Positions 27,581-36,913 of a DNA stretch of 64,000 bases are shown here, piece after piece. The stretch lies in assembly GCA_039930465.1 (NCBI GenBank), contig JBDTTU010000009.1:7293-71292 (forward strand). Direction: 5' to 3'. The translations under genes and the position numbers were made by a program. The stretch's first letter is position 1, and every line of letters starts with the position of its first letter. The notes beneath the pieces are model-generated. The model was not told the origin of the DNA, made no database searches, and saw only the letters and a program-made list of their open reading frames with translations. The DNA comes from LMDS01 sp039930465 (GTDB lineage: Bacteria; Pseudomonadota; Gammaproteobacteria; Burkholderiales; Burkholderiaceae_C).

Positions 27581-28741
27581 TCATTCCGACGACTTCCCGG
27601 GGCGGCCCTGCCGGTGGGCCCGGATCACAGCGGCGTAACTCTCGAGCATTTTGTCAACGCAATGCTCCCACTCATACTCTCGAATTACCAAAACACGCCC
27701 CGCCTGGCCCATGGTCTTGCGTAGAGCCGCGTCGGTGACGAGACTTTTCAGCGCTGCGCTCAGCGCGGCGCAGTCGTTGCGTGGAACGATCAACCCCGTC
27801 ACGCCGTCACGAACGACCTCAGGCAAGCCGCCGGCATCGGACACGACGACGGGCAGACCACAGCTTGACGCCTCTATGACCGCAACGCCAAAGCTCTCGC
27901 TGTCGAGCCGGCTCGCAGCCACATAGACGTCCAACTTATTCAGCCAAGCGGGGACATCCGCGTGCGCCACCTTCCCGACAAACGTGATCAGTGCGCGAAT
28001 ACCCAGCGCGTCAGCCTGGGCTTCGAGCTTTGCCCGATCTGGGCCATCCCCGACAAGCAGAAGCTTCAGGTGCTCGCGACATGGAGCAAGTTGCGGATCT
28101 GGGTCGCGCAACAGCAGCGCAAAGGCGTCAATCAGCACGTCGACCCCGTACTTGTCAGCGAGAGTCTTGACGGTGCCGATTGTGATCTTGCGATGGTCAT
28201 CGACGGGCCGCTCCACGCCTACAAAGCGATTGGATTCGACCCCGAATGGCGTAATGTCGATGGGCCCGATTGTCGGCACCAGCCGACGCACTTGCTCAGC
28301 CATCACACGGCTGGTAGAAGCAATGCGATCGGCGCGGCGCAGATTCCAGCGAACAAGGTGCCCGGCGGCCGCTGACTGGTACGGAAAGTCAAAAACATCA
28401 GAGCCCCACACCGACATCAAATGCGGTCTGAACGCGGCCAGCGTTCCCAGGGTTCCATAGCCGGAAGCGTAGTGGCTGTTGACAATGTCTGGCTTGAACT
28501 GTCTCAGTGCTTGCCGCGCCCGCCAAGCGTTAAGAAAGTAGCCTCGAGTCCCGTCGAATGGGAGAATTTTGACGCCGACACCGGACGGCACTCTCCAGTC
28601 AATGCTCGGGTGCTGCGTCAGTAAGAGCAGATCGACACCTCTGGATGCAAGCCCTTCCACCCAGCGCTGGGTATGAACCACGCTGGCAGGGGCAAAAAGC
28701 ATGACTTTCAGGGCTCGCTTACTTCCCAACGTATCCGACAT
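27581..28741 (-). CDS. Family 4 glycosyltransferase
   Basis: A 386-residue GT-B glycosyltransferase from the ATG at 28741; an ATG at 28768 in the same frame would overlap the upstream gene. The N-terminal lobe reads KVMLFAPASVVHTQRWVEGL, and SVWGSDVFDFPY is an acceptor-side motif. The C-terminal lobe has IGTVKTLADKYGVDVLIDAF and the E-x7-E element in DSESFGVAVIEASSCGLPVV. It uses a retaining mechanism on a nucleotide sugar not identifiable here. Confidence 0.9.
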   Translation of the reverse strand: MSDTLGSKRALKVMLFAPASVVHTQRWVEGLASRGVDLLLLTQHPSIDWRVPSGVGVKILPFDGTRGYFLNAWRARQALRQFKPDIVNSHYASGYGTLGTLAAFRPHLMSVWGSDVFDFPYQSAAAGHLVRWNLRRADRIASTSRVMAEQVRRLVPTIGPIDITPFGVESNRFVGVERPVDDHRKITIGTVKTLADKYGVDVLIDAFALLLRDPDPQLAPCREHLKLLLVGDGPDRAKLEAQADALGIRALITFVGKVAHADVPAWLNKLDVYVAASRLDSESFGVAVIEASSCGLPVVVSDAGGLPEVVRDGVTGLIVPRNDCAALSAALKSLVTDAALRKTMGQAGRVLVIREYEWEHCVDKMLESYAAVIRAHRQGRPGKSSE

Positions 28742-28752
28742 ATTGACCGCCA

Positions 28753-30105
28753 CTAGGCTTGGCTCCATTCAGGTGTTTGGGAAGCATCGCGCTCAGCAAG
28801 TGATACGTGCGAACGTCGCGCGATGCCAGTCTTGCGACGAACGAATTGGGGCGTGTGTGATGCGACTGCTGCGACCCAGAAAGCAAAACCAATTCCGAAG
28901 TGGTTCTGCGTCAGCATGACCTCAAATACTTCATGCAGTACTGCGGCGATCAGGATCGCGCGAGTAACCTCCCGTGAAGCCCTCGACTCACCTGCAAACT
29001 TGGTTAGACCTACCGCCAGAATGAACCCAACGAAGATCACCACTCCAATGACACCGAACTGAAAGGCAAGTTGAAGGAACCCGTTGTGTGCCGAGAGGCC
29101 TTCCAATCGCCCTAATAGCAAGCCTCCCGGCAATGCGCCCGCACCGTGGCCCAACCAAGGGTGCTCTAAGATTCCGAGAATCACGAATGGCCAGATTTCG
29201 TCTCGTCCCGTAAGCACTGACTTGCCAAGCAGGTCCATCTGCGTAGTCCAATCAATGAACTCGGAACCAAATATGACGACAAGTGGAGCCAAAGAAACCG
29301 CAACCAACACGACAAGTCCAAATATCACGCGAGTCACGCGTTCGGAAGCAAGACGGGAGCAAATCAGCCACAGCACGGCGATTGTTCCTGCGGCGACGGC
29401 GGCGCGAGCGCCGGAATAGACAACTAGGCCAGCGAGCGCCACTAACAGCGGCGCGACCAAGCTGCGAAGTGAAACCTTCAGCCACCGACACACACGCCAA
29501 CAAAGTAAGGCGAGTGCCAGCGCAGAAGCTCCCAACGCGTTCGGGTTCTCAAATAGCCCACCTTCACCGGCAGTGAGCAGAATCGCGGATCCATTGCCGA
29601 TGACAAATGCAAATGAGGCAGCCAGCACTGCAAAACCGGTGAGTAGGCTCCACGTCACGTTGCGCCGCTGGGTAAGTGCAAGTGCGACCAGTACCAGGAA
29701 CTGGAAAAAGCTTGTCACTGCAAGTTGCATTCCGTCGGAAGGCTGCAGCAAGGCAAGAACTGCTAGGCTGAAACCAAGTATCAACGCGTTGCGACTTGAT
29801 TGTCCCGCTCGCCCTACGGCATCGCGGACATGATGCTCGGTCGCACACCGAAGTAGCAACAGCACACCCCCGACAACCAGAGCTACCCGTCCGATCCATG
29901 TCAGCACAGGATCCGCGGTAGACGCGTAGACCGTCATCGTGGCCGTCAACATGGCGATAGAAGCGCTGGATGCAAGCGCCCCGCGACCGCCGCTACGAAG
30001 GCGATCCAACTTCCGACTCATAAGGTACGGCGCGCAGGCCACAAGAACGAACTCCACCAGAGCAAGAGCAAGATGCCTGCTGATACGAAACATGCCAATA
30101 GCCAA
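28753..30105 (-). CDS. O-antigen ligase/polymerase family membrane protein (Wzy/WaaL type)
   Basis: A 450-residue protein with about 11-12 hydrophobic helices and a large loop near residues 300-350. The Wzy_C marker GHGAGALPGGLLLGR then LSAHNGFLQLAFQFG, with the conserved His, is visible. The start lies 88 bases inside the upstream flippase gene (30018), so the ATG at 30105 or 30093 is used with overlap. It either polymerises repeat units or ligates them to a carrier; a lone member in a Wzx-type locus favours the polymerase. Composition by eye is lower in GC than flanking housekeeping genes. Confidence 0.82.
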   Translation of the reverse strand: MAIGMFRISRHLALALVEFVLVACAPYLMSRKLDRLRSGGRGALASSASIAMLTATMTVYASTADPVLTWIGRVALVVGGVLLLLRCATEHHVRDAVGRAGQSSRNALILGFSLAVLALLQPSDGMQLAVTSFFQFLVLVALALTQRRNVTWSLLTGFAVLAASFAFVIGNGSAILLTAGEGGLFENPNALGASALALALLCWRVCRWLKVSLRSLVAPLLVALAGLVVYSGARAAVAAGTIAVLWLICSRLASERVTRVIFGLVVLVAVSLAPLVVIFGSEFIDWTTQMDLLGKSVLTGRDEIWPFVILGILEHPWLGHGAGALPGGLLLGRLEGLSAHNGFLQLAFQFGVIGVVIFVGFILAVGLTKFAGESRASREVTRAILIAAVLHEVFEVMLTQNHFGIGFAFWVAAVASHTPQFVRRKTGIARRSHVSLAERDASQTPEWSQA

Positions 30106-31223
30106 GTTGCGCCGATTGCAGTGAGATCGTCAACGCGAAAAAGAAAAAAAGCCGAGACGAGTACGGCTACGCGACCTACATCGCCAACGACCGGCAACCA
30201 CGGCCTTCCATGGGCGTTAGCGCCAACGCTGACGACACGGAACAAGCTCTCGGCAGAGATCGCCAACAACATCAGCCACGCCACGTCACTCACGGCTGAA
30301 TACTGCCCAAGCCAATCCATCGATGTGCCGGTCCAACGGAGCGCAAGGAAGGCGAGCGCTGCGACTAGGGGCAAGGTTGCTGCGGCAAGGCCGACCTTCA
30401 CAGCTGATGCGCTGCGCCCGTCGCGCGTCCAATGTTTGAACAACAACGGAAGTGTGTAGTTCAAAGGCGTAATGAGCGTCTGGGCCAATGCAAGCGACAT
30501 GCTGAATACACCGAGAGACGTCGCTCCCAATCGTTGCTCGGCTACCCGCAGGCAAATGAGCGTACTTGCTGCGAAAAGCATTGAAGACACTCCCGCCGCC
30601 GCTCCGTAGCGAACAAGACTCGCTTTCAGGCCTGCCGGGTGGGGGTCAGCGACCGTCCATTGAGGAGACTTAAGGATGGCACGTGCCGCAACTATCGAAC
30701 CCAGTGTCATGGACGCAAAAATCGCAGCACAAATGTGCACGGATGTCGCAGCGCCAGTCGCCGCAGCGTAACCCGAGTAGGCGAGCAAGCCGAACTGTGG
30801 GACAGCCGTCACGATGTTGAATGTCCGAGAGGGCGCGACAGCCAAGCTAACGGCCCGGATGTTTGCATGCAATACCGAAGCGAAAGCGGCGGCGACAAAC
30901 ATCAAGGTATCGATCAGTTCAATATGTGAAAAGATAGAGATGTATGCAACGCTGGCAGGAACGCTGAGCATTGCGGCGAGAACCGAAATCGACGTGGCGC
31001 GTCGCAGCGACAAACCACGCTGGCGCAAATGGAAAAAGAGTGACTGGGGCAATCCTAAAGTTGCGAACGCCGCAACCAGTTCGATCTCGGCCTTGGTTCG
31101 GCTAAAAAGCCCCTGGGACGCGGGGCCGAGCGCAGCGCCCAGGAGTCCCAGCGCAGCCACAGCGGCGACAGCCCCGCACCCTTGAACCAAGATCGTCCAG
31201 AAAAGCTCCGCACGAAGCTTCAA
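30018..31223 (-). CDS. Polysaccharide flippase, Wzx/MOP superfamily
   Basis: A 401-residue membrane protein with roughly 11-12 transmembrane helices evenly spread. It begins with a Wzx-type first helix (FWTILVQGCGAVAAVAALGL) and the segment LGPASQGLFSRTKAEIELVA, resembling MOP flippases. It would move the lipid-linked repeat unit to the periplasm. It overlaps the upstream methyltransferase by four bases and the downstream ligase by 88 bases. GC is visibly lower than the region average. Confidence 0.85.
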   Translation of the reverse strand: MKLRAELFWTILVQGCGAVAAVAALGLLGAALGPASQGLFSRTKAEIELVAAFATLGLPQSLFFHLRQRGLSLRRATSISVLAAMLSVPASVAYISIFSHIELIDTLMFVAAAFASVLHANIRAVSLAVAPSRTFNIVTAVPQFGLLAYSGYAAATGAATSVHICAAIFASMTLGSIVAARAILKSPQWTVADPHPAGLKASLVRYGAAAGVSSMLFAASTLICLRVAEQRLGATSLGVFSMSLALAQTLITPLNYTLPLLFKHWTRDGRSASAVKVGLAAATLPLVAALAFLALRWTGTSMDWLGQYSAVSDVAWLMLLAISAESLFRVVSVGANAHGRPWLPVVGDVGRVAVLVSAFFLFRVDDLTAIGATWLLACFVSAGILLLLWWSSFLWPARRTL

Positions 31224-32029
31224 TCTCGCCCCGTCGATTCCGCAATTGCAAAAAGATTCGACGACAACAACGGCCGGCCGACAACTCGGCTAGCCATAGC
31301 CATACCCATTACTGCACTTCTCAGTACACGAGACAGACCTTGGCCAGCATATGCGGATCCTTGGCACTCTCGTCGAAGTGACCTGCGCATTGGTTCGGCG
31401 GGCGTTTCGTGCAGCCAAACTCGCTCGCTCCGCAAGACTCTCAGACCCGCCCTTTCAAACAGCTGCAAACCTAGCGTTGGCGAGTACTTCCGAAGATGGC
31501 CAGATGTATCGCTCGGTCCGTAGTTTCTTCCCCAGTTGAGAACATTGTTCTCAAGAGGAAGATTGACGAGTGTGTAGCGGGCGAGGGCCGCAGCATCGCG
31601 CAAGAACCCAGCATCATCTTCAACGTGCTCAAGAATGTCGCTCAGGATGACGCAGTCATACCCACTCAACTGCGAGACTCGGAAGTCACCATGGCGGAAT
31701 GAAACTTGTGGGAATCGTCGGCCAGCTGCGGCAATATTGGCCGGCGAAATGTCCAATCCAGTTCGGGTGCCCCCTGCCGCGACCGGGAAAGCGGCGATGA
31801 GCTCCCCAGTCCCGCATCCAATCTCGACGACGCTGTTCGGCAGCCAGCCAGGGCTCAACAGATCAACCAAAAACGGCACTTTGAACTGTTCGACCTCTAT
31901 CGAAACCATCCGCTGTTCGAAACTACCGTCCACTCTCCGCGCGCTGTATTCGGCGTGATCATCATAGAGTTGCGCATAGTCGATCTTGACGGCGCCGTTG
32001 CTCAGGTCGGGGTCTTGCAGTGAGGTCAT
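31220..32029 (-). CDS. Class I SAM-dependent methyltransferase
   Basis: A 269-residue methyltransferase with motif I VEIGCGTGELIAAFP near residue 68, TGLDISPANIAAAG, FRHGDFRVSQLSGYDCVILSD and HVEDDAGFLRDAAAL. NNVLNWGRNYGPSDTSGHLR is a distinctive downstream segment found in sugar- or lipid-linked methyltransferases. It lies at the 5' end of the low-GC part of the locus and is coupled to the flippase. The substrate is not known. Confidence 0.83.
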   Translation of the reverse strand: MTSLQDPDLSNGAVKIDYAQLYDDHAEYSARRVDGSFEQRMVSIEVEQFKVPFLVDLLSPGWLPNSVVEIGCGTGELIAAFPVAAGGTRTGLDISPANIAAAGRRFPQVSFRHGDFRVSQLSGYDCVILSDILEHVEDDAGFLRDAAALARYTLVNLPLENNVLNWGRNYGPSDTSGHLRKYSPTLGLQLFERAGLRVLRSERVWLHETPAEPMRRSLRRECQGSAYAGQGLSRVLRSAVMGMAMASRVVGRPLLSSNLFAIAESTGRD

Positions 32030-32050
32030 CGGAGGAAGCTCGAATAGGTT

Positions 32051-32800
32051 TCAGGGGGTCTCTGGCTTGCGCGCGACTAGGAAAAACCCGAGCGGGAAAC
32101 TTCTACCAGACTCGCGGGAAATCGTCACCCCCGTGCTGGTCCTACCGACCACGGCGACCGACCACTGAACGATGCTCGCTAATACAGAGCCAATGGCGGG
32201 GATGACGCTCAAGTACTTCGCCAGCGTGTCGCCCAGAACGTCAAGGCCGCCACCTACAACCTCCAGTACGGACACCGTCATGCCACGCATCTCGGCAAAT
32301 CGCTGCAACGCAAACGAGGTGTAGCGGTAGTAGTCATGCGGAGACTCGTGAATGCAATACAGGAACGGCACGTTCATGACGACGTGCCCACCGGGTGCAA
32401 GTATTCGCGCCATTTCATCCCAAAGCAGGCCCGGTTCCGGGATGTGCTCGAGCACGTCAGACAGGATGATCGTGTCGAACTCGCCATCCGGAAACGGCAG
32501 TCGCTCCAGTAGGCTGGTCTCGACGTCCAAGTGTGCGTTTGCGTGAAACGAGTTGCCCCAATCAACACAGGTCACGCTAGCCACATGGGGCCGGTAGGCG
32601 CCATACAGCGGCACCTTTCCGCAACCGAGGTCAACGAGCTTTCCTCGTGCGTAGTGGGGCAAAGCGGCGGCGTAGCGAGCGGCAACGAGATCAGCTATCA
32701 GCCGCGAGGCGACGCCAACTTCTTTGACATCGCGAGAAGCCGATAATACTCCGCGACGCAGAACATATTTGCTCGGTTTCCAGGCGTGTTCGTTCTTCAT
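32051..32800 (-). CDS. Class I SAM-dependent methyltransferase
   Basis: A 249-residue methyltransferase starting MKNEHAWKPSKYVLRRG at 32800. Motif I is LVDLGCGKVPLYGAY near residue 60, then VTCVDWGNSFHANAHLD, FDTIILSDVLEHIPEPGLLW and GGHVVMNVPFLYCIHESPHDYYR. The last segment is typical of the methyltransferases common in polysaccharide loci. A C-terminal hydrophobic stretch (VIPAIGSVLASIVQWSVAVV) may contact the membrane. It lies 21 bases upstream of the previous gene, in the same transcript. Confidence 0.85.
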   Translation of the reverse strand: MKNEHAWKPSKYVLRRGVLSASRDVKEVGVASRLIADLVAARYAAALPHYARGKLVDLGCGKVPLYGAYRPHVASVTCVDWGNSFHANAHLDVETSLLERLPFPDGEFDTIILSDVLEHIPEPGLLWDEMARILAPGGHVVMNVPFLYCIHESPHDYYRYTSFALQRFAEMRGMTVSVLEVVGGGLDVLGDTLAKYLSVIPAIGSVLASIVQWSVAVVGRTSTGVTISRESGRSFPLGFFLVARKPETP

Positions 32801-32840
32801 GGGCCAACTCTCGAGCCTGTCGGGTCGCTGAAACAACCGA

Positions 32841-33748
32841 TCATCTGGTGGCCTTCGACAACCCGGCGGTAGACCTTCCGACAGCCCAGTATTCGACGCC
32901 ACTTTCCGCCATCGTCACTGGTTCAAACAGGTTCCGCCCGTCGAAGACGACCGGAGATTTCAACACCGCTTTGATCGCCGTGAAATCGGGGCTGCGGAAG
33001 GCCTTCCTTTCAGTCACGATCAGCAACGCGTCGGCGCTCTGCAAGGCGCCCATTTGTGAGTCCTTGAACACGATCTTCGACAGCGGCCCCGGCTCGTCGG
33101 CCAAGTCCGCCTCCACGCAACGCCGGGCCTCGGCCAGCGCGATCGGGTCGTAGACACTCAGCTGTGCACCGCGCCGCAACAGCTCACGGATGATCACGCG
33201 GCTAGGCGCCTCTCGCATGTCGTCGGCGTTCGGCTTGAACGCGAGGCCCCACACAGCGAAGCTGCGCCCTGTCAGATCAGCTCCAAAGCGCTGGACGACC
33301 TTGTCGACCAGCACGCGCTTCTGGGCATGGTTGACGGCCTCCACCGCTGCCAGCACCTTGAGGTCCTGGCCATGCTCGTACGCCGCGCGGCTCAGCGCCT
33401 GCACATCCTTCGGGAAACAAGACCCGCCATAGCCGGGTCTGGCGTACAGAAAACCATAGCCGATGCGCGGATCAGAGCCTATCCCCTGGCGAACCATCTC
33501 GGTGTCGGCGCCGACCTTGTCAGCGAGATTGGCAAGCTCGTTCAAGAACGAAATGCGCGTCGCGAGCATCGCGTTCGCCGCGTATTTGGTGAACTCCGCA
33601 GACTTCACGTCCATCACGAGCATTCGCTCGTGAGTGCGGTTGAACGGGGCGTAGAGCTTGCAAGGCACAGCACGTTGTTGCCGGGCTCGGCCAAGCACGC
33701 TCCTGTCACGAAGCAAACGTATCCAGAGCCGATCAGGGTAATTCTCAT
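32841..33748 (-). pseudogene. ugd: UDP-glucose 6-dehydrogenase, broken by an internal deletion and frame change
   Basis: The start MRITLIGSGYV at 33748 is the NAD-binding N terminus of Ugd and runs about 30 residues to NNVLCL. The next bases pass directly into KLYAPFNRTHERMLVMDVKS in a different frame, a segment normally about 200 residues in. So roughly 165 codons, holding most of the NAD-binding domain, are gone, and the two parts no longer share a frame. The C-terminal part is well kept (GGSCFPKDVQALSRAAYEH with the catalytic Cys, VWGLAFKPNADDMREAPSR). The glycine motif is also odd (GYVCFV for GYVGLV). The junction is near 33660. It sits at the right end of the polysaccharide locus. Confidence 0.88.
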
Positions 33749-33945
33749 TGGAACAGCATCGATTCGAACAAACGCGGAAGGGCTCGCTAAGGATGGGACA
33801 GGGGCGGCATTGCACTGCGCCGACATCCCTTTGCAGGCAGGCGAAGTTTGATGATGAATTCTAAGTGATCGAATTCGGCGGCCCGCCCGCCAATACTGTG
33901 CCGCCACCGCGACCACTAGAATTTCAGTCTCAACGAGAGCCCCCC

Positions 33946-35424
33946 ATGACGGACGAAAACCAGCTGATCACCGAGCGGCGCGAAAAACTCGCGCTCATCC
34001 GCCGACAAGGCGTGGCGTTCCCGAACGACTTCAAGCCGAAGCACCACGCGGCCGAACTGCTGCGCCAGCACGACGCCAAAACCAACGAAGAGCTGGAACC
34101 GCTGGGCGTGCACGTGGTGGTGGCCGGCCGGCTGATGCTCAAGCGGGTGATGGGCAAGGCCAGCTTCGCTACGCTGCAAGACGGCTCGGGGCAGATCCAG
34201 CTCTTCGTCACGCGCGACGCGCTCGGCGAAGAGCTGTACGCCACGTTCAAACACTGGGACCTGGGCGACATCGTCGGTGCCGAAGGCACGCTCTTCAAGA
34301 CCAAGACCGGCGAACTCTCGGTGCGTGTGAGCGTGTTGCGGCTGCTGACCAAGAGCCTGCGCCCGCTGCCCGACAAGTTCCACGGCATGGCCGACCAGGA
34401 GCAGAAGTACCGCCAGCGTTATGTCGACCTGATCACCGATGGCGACGCGCGTGCACGTTTCGCGGCGCGCAGCAAGGCGCTGAGTTCGATCCGCCAGTTC
34501 ATGGTCGAGCACCACTTCATGGAAGTGGAAACGCCGATGCTGCACCCGATTCCGGGCGGTGCGAACGCCAAGCCGTTCGTCACGCACCACAACGCGCTCG
34601 ACCAGCAGATGTTCCTGCGCATCGCGCCCGAGCTGTACCTGAAGCGGCTGATCGTCGGCGGTTTCGAGCGTGTGTTCGAGATCAACCGCAGCTTCCGCAA
34701 CGAAGGCATCTCGGTTCGGCACAACCCCGAATTCACGATGATGGAGTTTTACGCGGCCTACTGGAACCACCATGACCTGATGGACTTCACTGAAGCCGTG
34801 CTGCGCCACGCGGCGCGCCAGGCCACCGGCTCGGCCACGCTCATGTATGGCGGCCGGGAAGTCGACCTGGACCGGCCGTTTGCGCGTCTCACAGTGCGTG
34901 ATTCGCTCGTTGCCCATGCGGGGCTGACGGCAGCCGAAGCGGTGGATGCGGCCGTGCTGCGCGCGGCACTCAAGGCCCACGGCGAAGAGGCGCCGGCGCA
35001 CTGGAAACTCGCCGAGCTGCAGTTCGGCTTGTTCGAAGCGGTGGTCGAAGAAAAGTTGTGGGAACCGACCTTCATCATCGACTACCCCGTCGAGGTGTCG
35101 CCGCTGGCGCGTGCGTCCGACACCGACCCGAGTGTCACCGAACGTTTCGAGCTCTTCATCACCGGGCGCGAATACGCCAACGGTTTTTCGGAGCTGAACG
35201 ACGCAGAAGACCAGGCCGCACGTTTCCAGTCGCAAGTGGCCAACAAAGAAGCGGGCGACGAAGAAGCAATGTTCTACGACGCCGACTTCATCCGCGCGCT
35301 CGAATACGGCATGCCGCCCACCGGCGGCTGCGGCATCGGCATCGACCGGCTGATGATGCTGATCACCGATTCACCGAGCATCCGCGACGTGATTCTGTTT
35401 CCTTCGCTGCGCAAGGAAGGCTGA
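33946..35424 (+). CDS. lysS: Lysyl-tRNA synthetase, class II
   Basis: A 492-residue class II synthetase starting MTDENQLITERREKLALIR at 33946. The N-terminal OB-fold anticodon domain includes VVVAGRLMLKRVMGKASFATL and is followed by the catalytic domain with motif 2 FEINRSFRNEGISVRHNPEF and motif 3 GCGIGIDRLMMLITDSPSIR. It charges tRNA-Lys. It marks the right, housekeeping flank of the polysaccharide locus and is divergent from the ugd remnant. The next gene starts six bases later. Confidence 0.97.
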   Translation: MTDENQLITERREKLALIRRQGVAFPNDFKPKHHAAELLRQHDAKTNEELEPLGVHVVVAGRLMLKRVMGKASFATLQDGSGQIQLFVTRDALGEELYATFKHWDLGDIVGAEGTLFKTKTGELSVRVSVLRLLTKSLRPLPDKFHGMADQEQKYRQRYVDLITDGDARARFAARSKALSSIRQFMVEHHFMEVETPMLHPIPGGANAKPFVTHHNALDQQMFLRIAPELYLKRLIVGGFERVFEINRSFRNEGISVRHNPEFTMMEFYAAYWNHHDLMDFTEAVLRHAARQATGSATLMYGGREVDLDRPFARLTVRDSLVAHAGLTAAEAVDAAVLRAALKAHGEEAPAHWKLAELQFGLFEAVVEEKLWEPTFIIDYPVEVSPLARASDTDPSVTERFELFITGREYANGFSELNDAEDQAARFQSQVANKEAGDEEAMFYDADFIRALEYGMPPTGGCGIGIDRLMMLITDSPSIRDVILFPSLRKEG

Positions 35425-35429
35425 ATACC

Positions 35430-36008
35430 ATGACGCGGCTCGCGACACTCGCCGAGATCCAGACCGAGGTCTGGCAGCAGCTCGAGCGCGCCGCGCACGA
35501 CAAGCAGCACGGCTGGCGCACGGCCGTTCTGGCGACCGTCGATGGCGAAGCGGCCGACGCGCGCACCGTGATCCTGCGCGAGGTGGATCCACGCCAAAAG
35601 CAGTTGATCACGTTCAGCGACGACCGCGCCGGCAAGGTGGCCCAGTTGCTGAAGCACCCGCGCGGCACGGTGGTGATGTGGTCGGCACTGCTCGGCTGGC
35701 AACTGCGTTGCCGCGTGTTGTTGTCGCTCGAGATGACGGGCCTGGCGGCCACCTCCCGCTGGGCCAGCGTCAAGCTCACGCCCGCCGCACAGGACTACCT
35801 GGCCCGTCTGCCGCCGGGCACACCGCTCAACGCGCCGCAGGGCAAGCGCGCGCCGGTCGCCTCCCCGCCGGCTCCTGAACCGCTGACGCGCGAATACTTC
35901 GCGGTCATCAGCGCGCAGGTGGTCGGACTCGACTGGCTGGAGCTGCACGCCGAAGGCCACCGCCGCGCCATCTTCGACGACCAAGGCGCGCGCTGGGTGC
36001 AGCCTTGA
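35430..36008 (+). CDS. Pyridoxamine 5'-phosphate oxidase-family flavin protein
   Basis: A 192-residue split-barrel flavin-binding protein. It begins MTRLATLAEIQTEVWQQLER and shows GWRTAVLATVDGEAADARTVILREVD, then LITFSDDRAGKVAQLLKHPRG, as in PNPOx-like Alr4036-type proteins, and the C terminus LDWLELHAEGHRRAIF. It is not PdxH itself, which is longer at the C terminus and has a different RxxR pattern. It is probably a FMN-dependent oxidoreductase of unknown substrate. It follows lysS with no room for a promoter and converges with the enoyl-CoA hydratase, whose stop is the next base. Confidence 0.8.
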   Translation: MTRLATLAEIQTEVWQQLERAAHDKQHGWRTAVLATVDGEAADARTVILREVDPRQKQLITFSDDRAGKVAQLLKHPRGTVVMWSALLGWQLRCRVLLSLEMTGLAATSRWASVKLTPAAQDYLARLPPGTPLNAPQGKRAPVASPPAPEPLTREYFAVISAQVVGLDWLELHAEGHRRAIFDDQGARWVQP

Positions 36009-36797
36009 TCAACGCTGCGTGAACACCGGCTTGCGCTTGTTCAGAAAAGCGTCCATGCCTTCTTTCTGATCGGCGGTCGCGAACAGCGCATGGAACATCC
36101 TGCGCTCGAACATGATGCCGTCGGCGAGCGTGCCTTCGAAAGCGCGGTTCACGCTTTCCTTGGCCATCATCACGCTCGGGCCGCTCAGCTCGTTGATCGT
36201 CTGCGCCGCAGCGAGCGTGACCGTCATCAGTTCGGCGAAGGGCACCACGCGCGAGACGAGGCCGGCACGTTCGGCCTCGGCCGCGTCGATCAAACGGCTC
36301 GTCAACACCATGTCCATCGCCTTGGCCTTGCCCACGGCACGCGGCAGGCGCTGCGTGCCGCCAGCACCGGGAATGATGCCGAGCTTGATCTCGGGCTGAC
36401 CGAACTTCGCGGTGTCGGCTGCGATGATGAAGTCGCACATCATCGCCAGCTCGCAGCCGCCGCCGAGCGCAAAACCCGCGACCGCGCCGATCACCGGCTT
36501 GCGAATGCTGCGGATGGTTTCCCAGTTGCGCGTGATGAAGTCACCGCCGTAGGTGTCGTTGAAATCGAACTTCGCCATCGCGCTGATGTCGGCACCGGCG
36601 GCGAAGGCTTTTTCGCTGCCGGTGATGACGATGCAACCGATGCCGGGGTCGGCGTCATAGGCCTTCAGCGCAGCGCCGAGCTCGTCCATGAGCGCGTCGT
36701 TCAGCGCATTCAACTGTTTGGGCCGGTTCAAGGTGATCAGGCCGGTCTTGCGCTCGCCCTCGCCACGCGTTTCGATCAGGATGTTTTCAAAGCTCAT
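36009..36797 (-). CDS. Enoyl-CoA hydratase
   Basis: A 262-residue crotonase. The oxyanion-hole loops GSEKAFAAGADISAM and AVAGFALGGGCELAMMCDF are present, with the catalytic Glu pair positions in FGQPEIKLGIIPGAGGTQRL. The length, plus ending FLNKRKPVFTQR, match short-chain enoyl-CoA hydratases of the PaaF/FadB1x type used in beta-oxidation. It is divergent from the SIR2-TIR gene, with 116 bases between the two starts. Confidence 0.93.
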   Translation of the reverse strand: MSFENILIETRGEGERKTGLITLNRPKQLNALNDALMDELGAALKAYDADPGIGCIVITGSEKAFAAGADISAMAKFDFNDTYGGDFITRNWETIRSIRKPVIGAVAGFALGGGCELAMMCDFIIAADTAKFGQPEIKLGIIPGAGGTQRLPRAVGKAKAMDMVLTSRLIDAAEAERAGLVSRVVPFAELMTVTLAAAQTINELSGPSVMMAKESVNRAFEGTLADGIMFERRMFHALFATADQKEGMDAFLNKRKPVFTQR

Positions 36798-36862
36798 GGT
36801 TCGCTCCTTCGGTGAAGCGTGACTTTAGCGCCCGCGCCCTAGGTGTTGCCGGGCCCGAGAAT

Positions 36863-36889
36863 ATGCGCCACGATGCGCCACGATGCGCC
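36863..36889. repeat. Short direct repeat of 2.7 units upstream of the SIR2-TIR gene
   Basis: The ten-base unit ATGCGCCACG occurs twice end to end, followed by ATGCGCC. It lies between the divergent hydratase and SIR2-TIR starts, 25 bases before the GTG at 36914. It could be a regulator site or chance repeat slippage; nothing else in the sequence decides. Confidence 0.6.
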
Positions 36890-36913
36890 CGCGTCGTTTG
36901 CAACGGAGGTGCG

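Noticed and set aside
32867..32878. GGCGGTAG, resembling an ops element of polysaccharide loci
   Set aside because: It lies at the 3' end of the ugd remnant, on the strand opposite to transcription, and the following T is missing.
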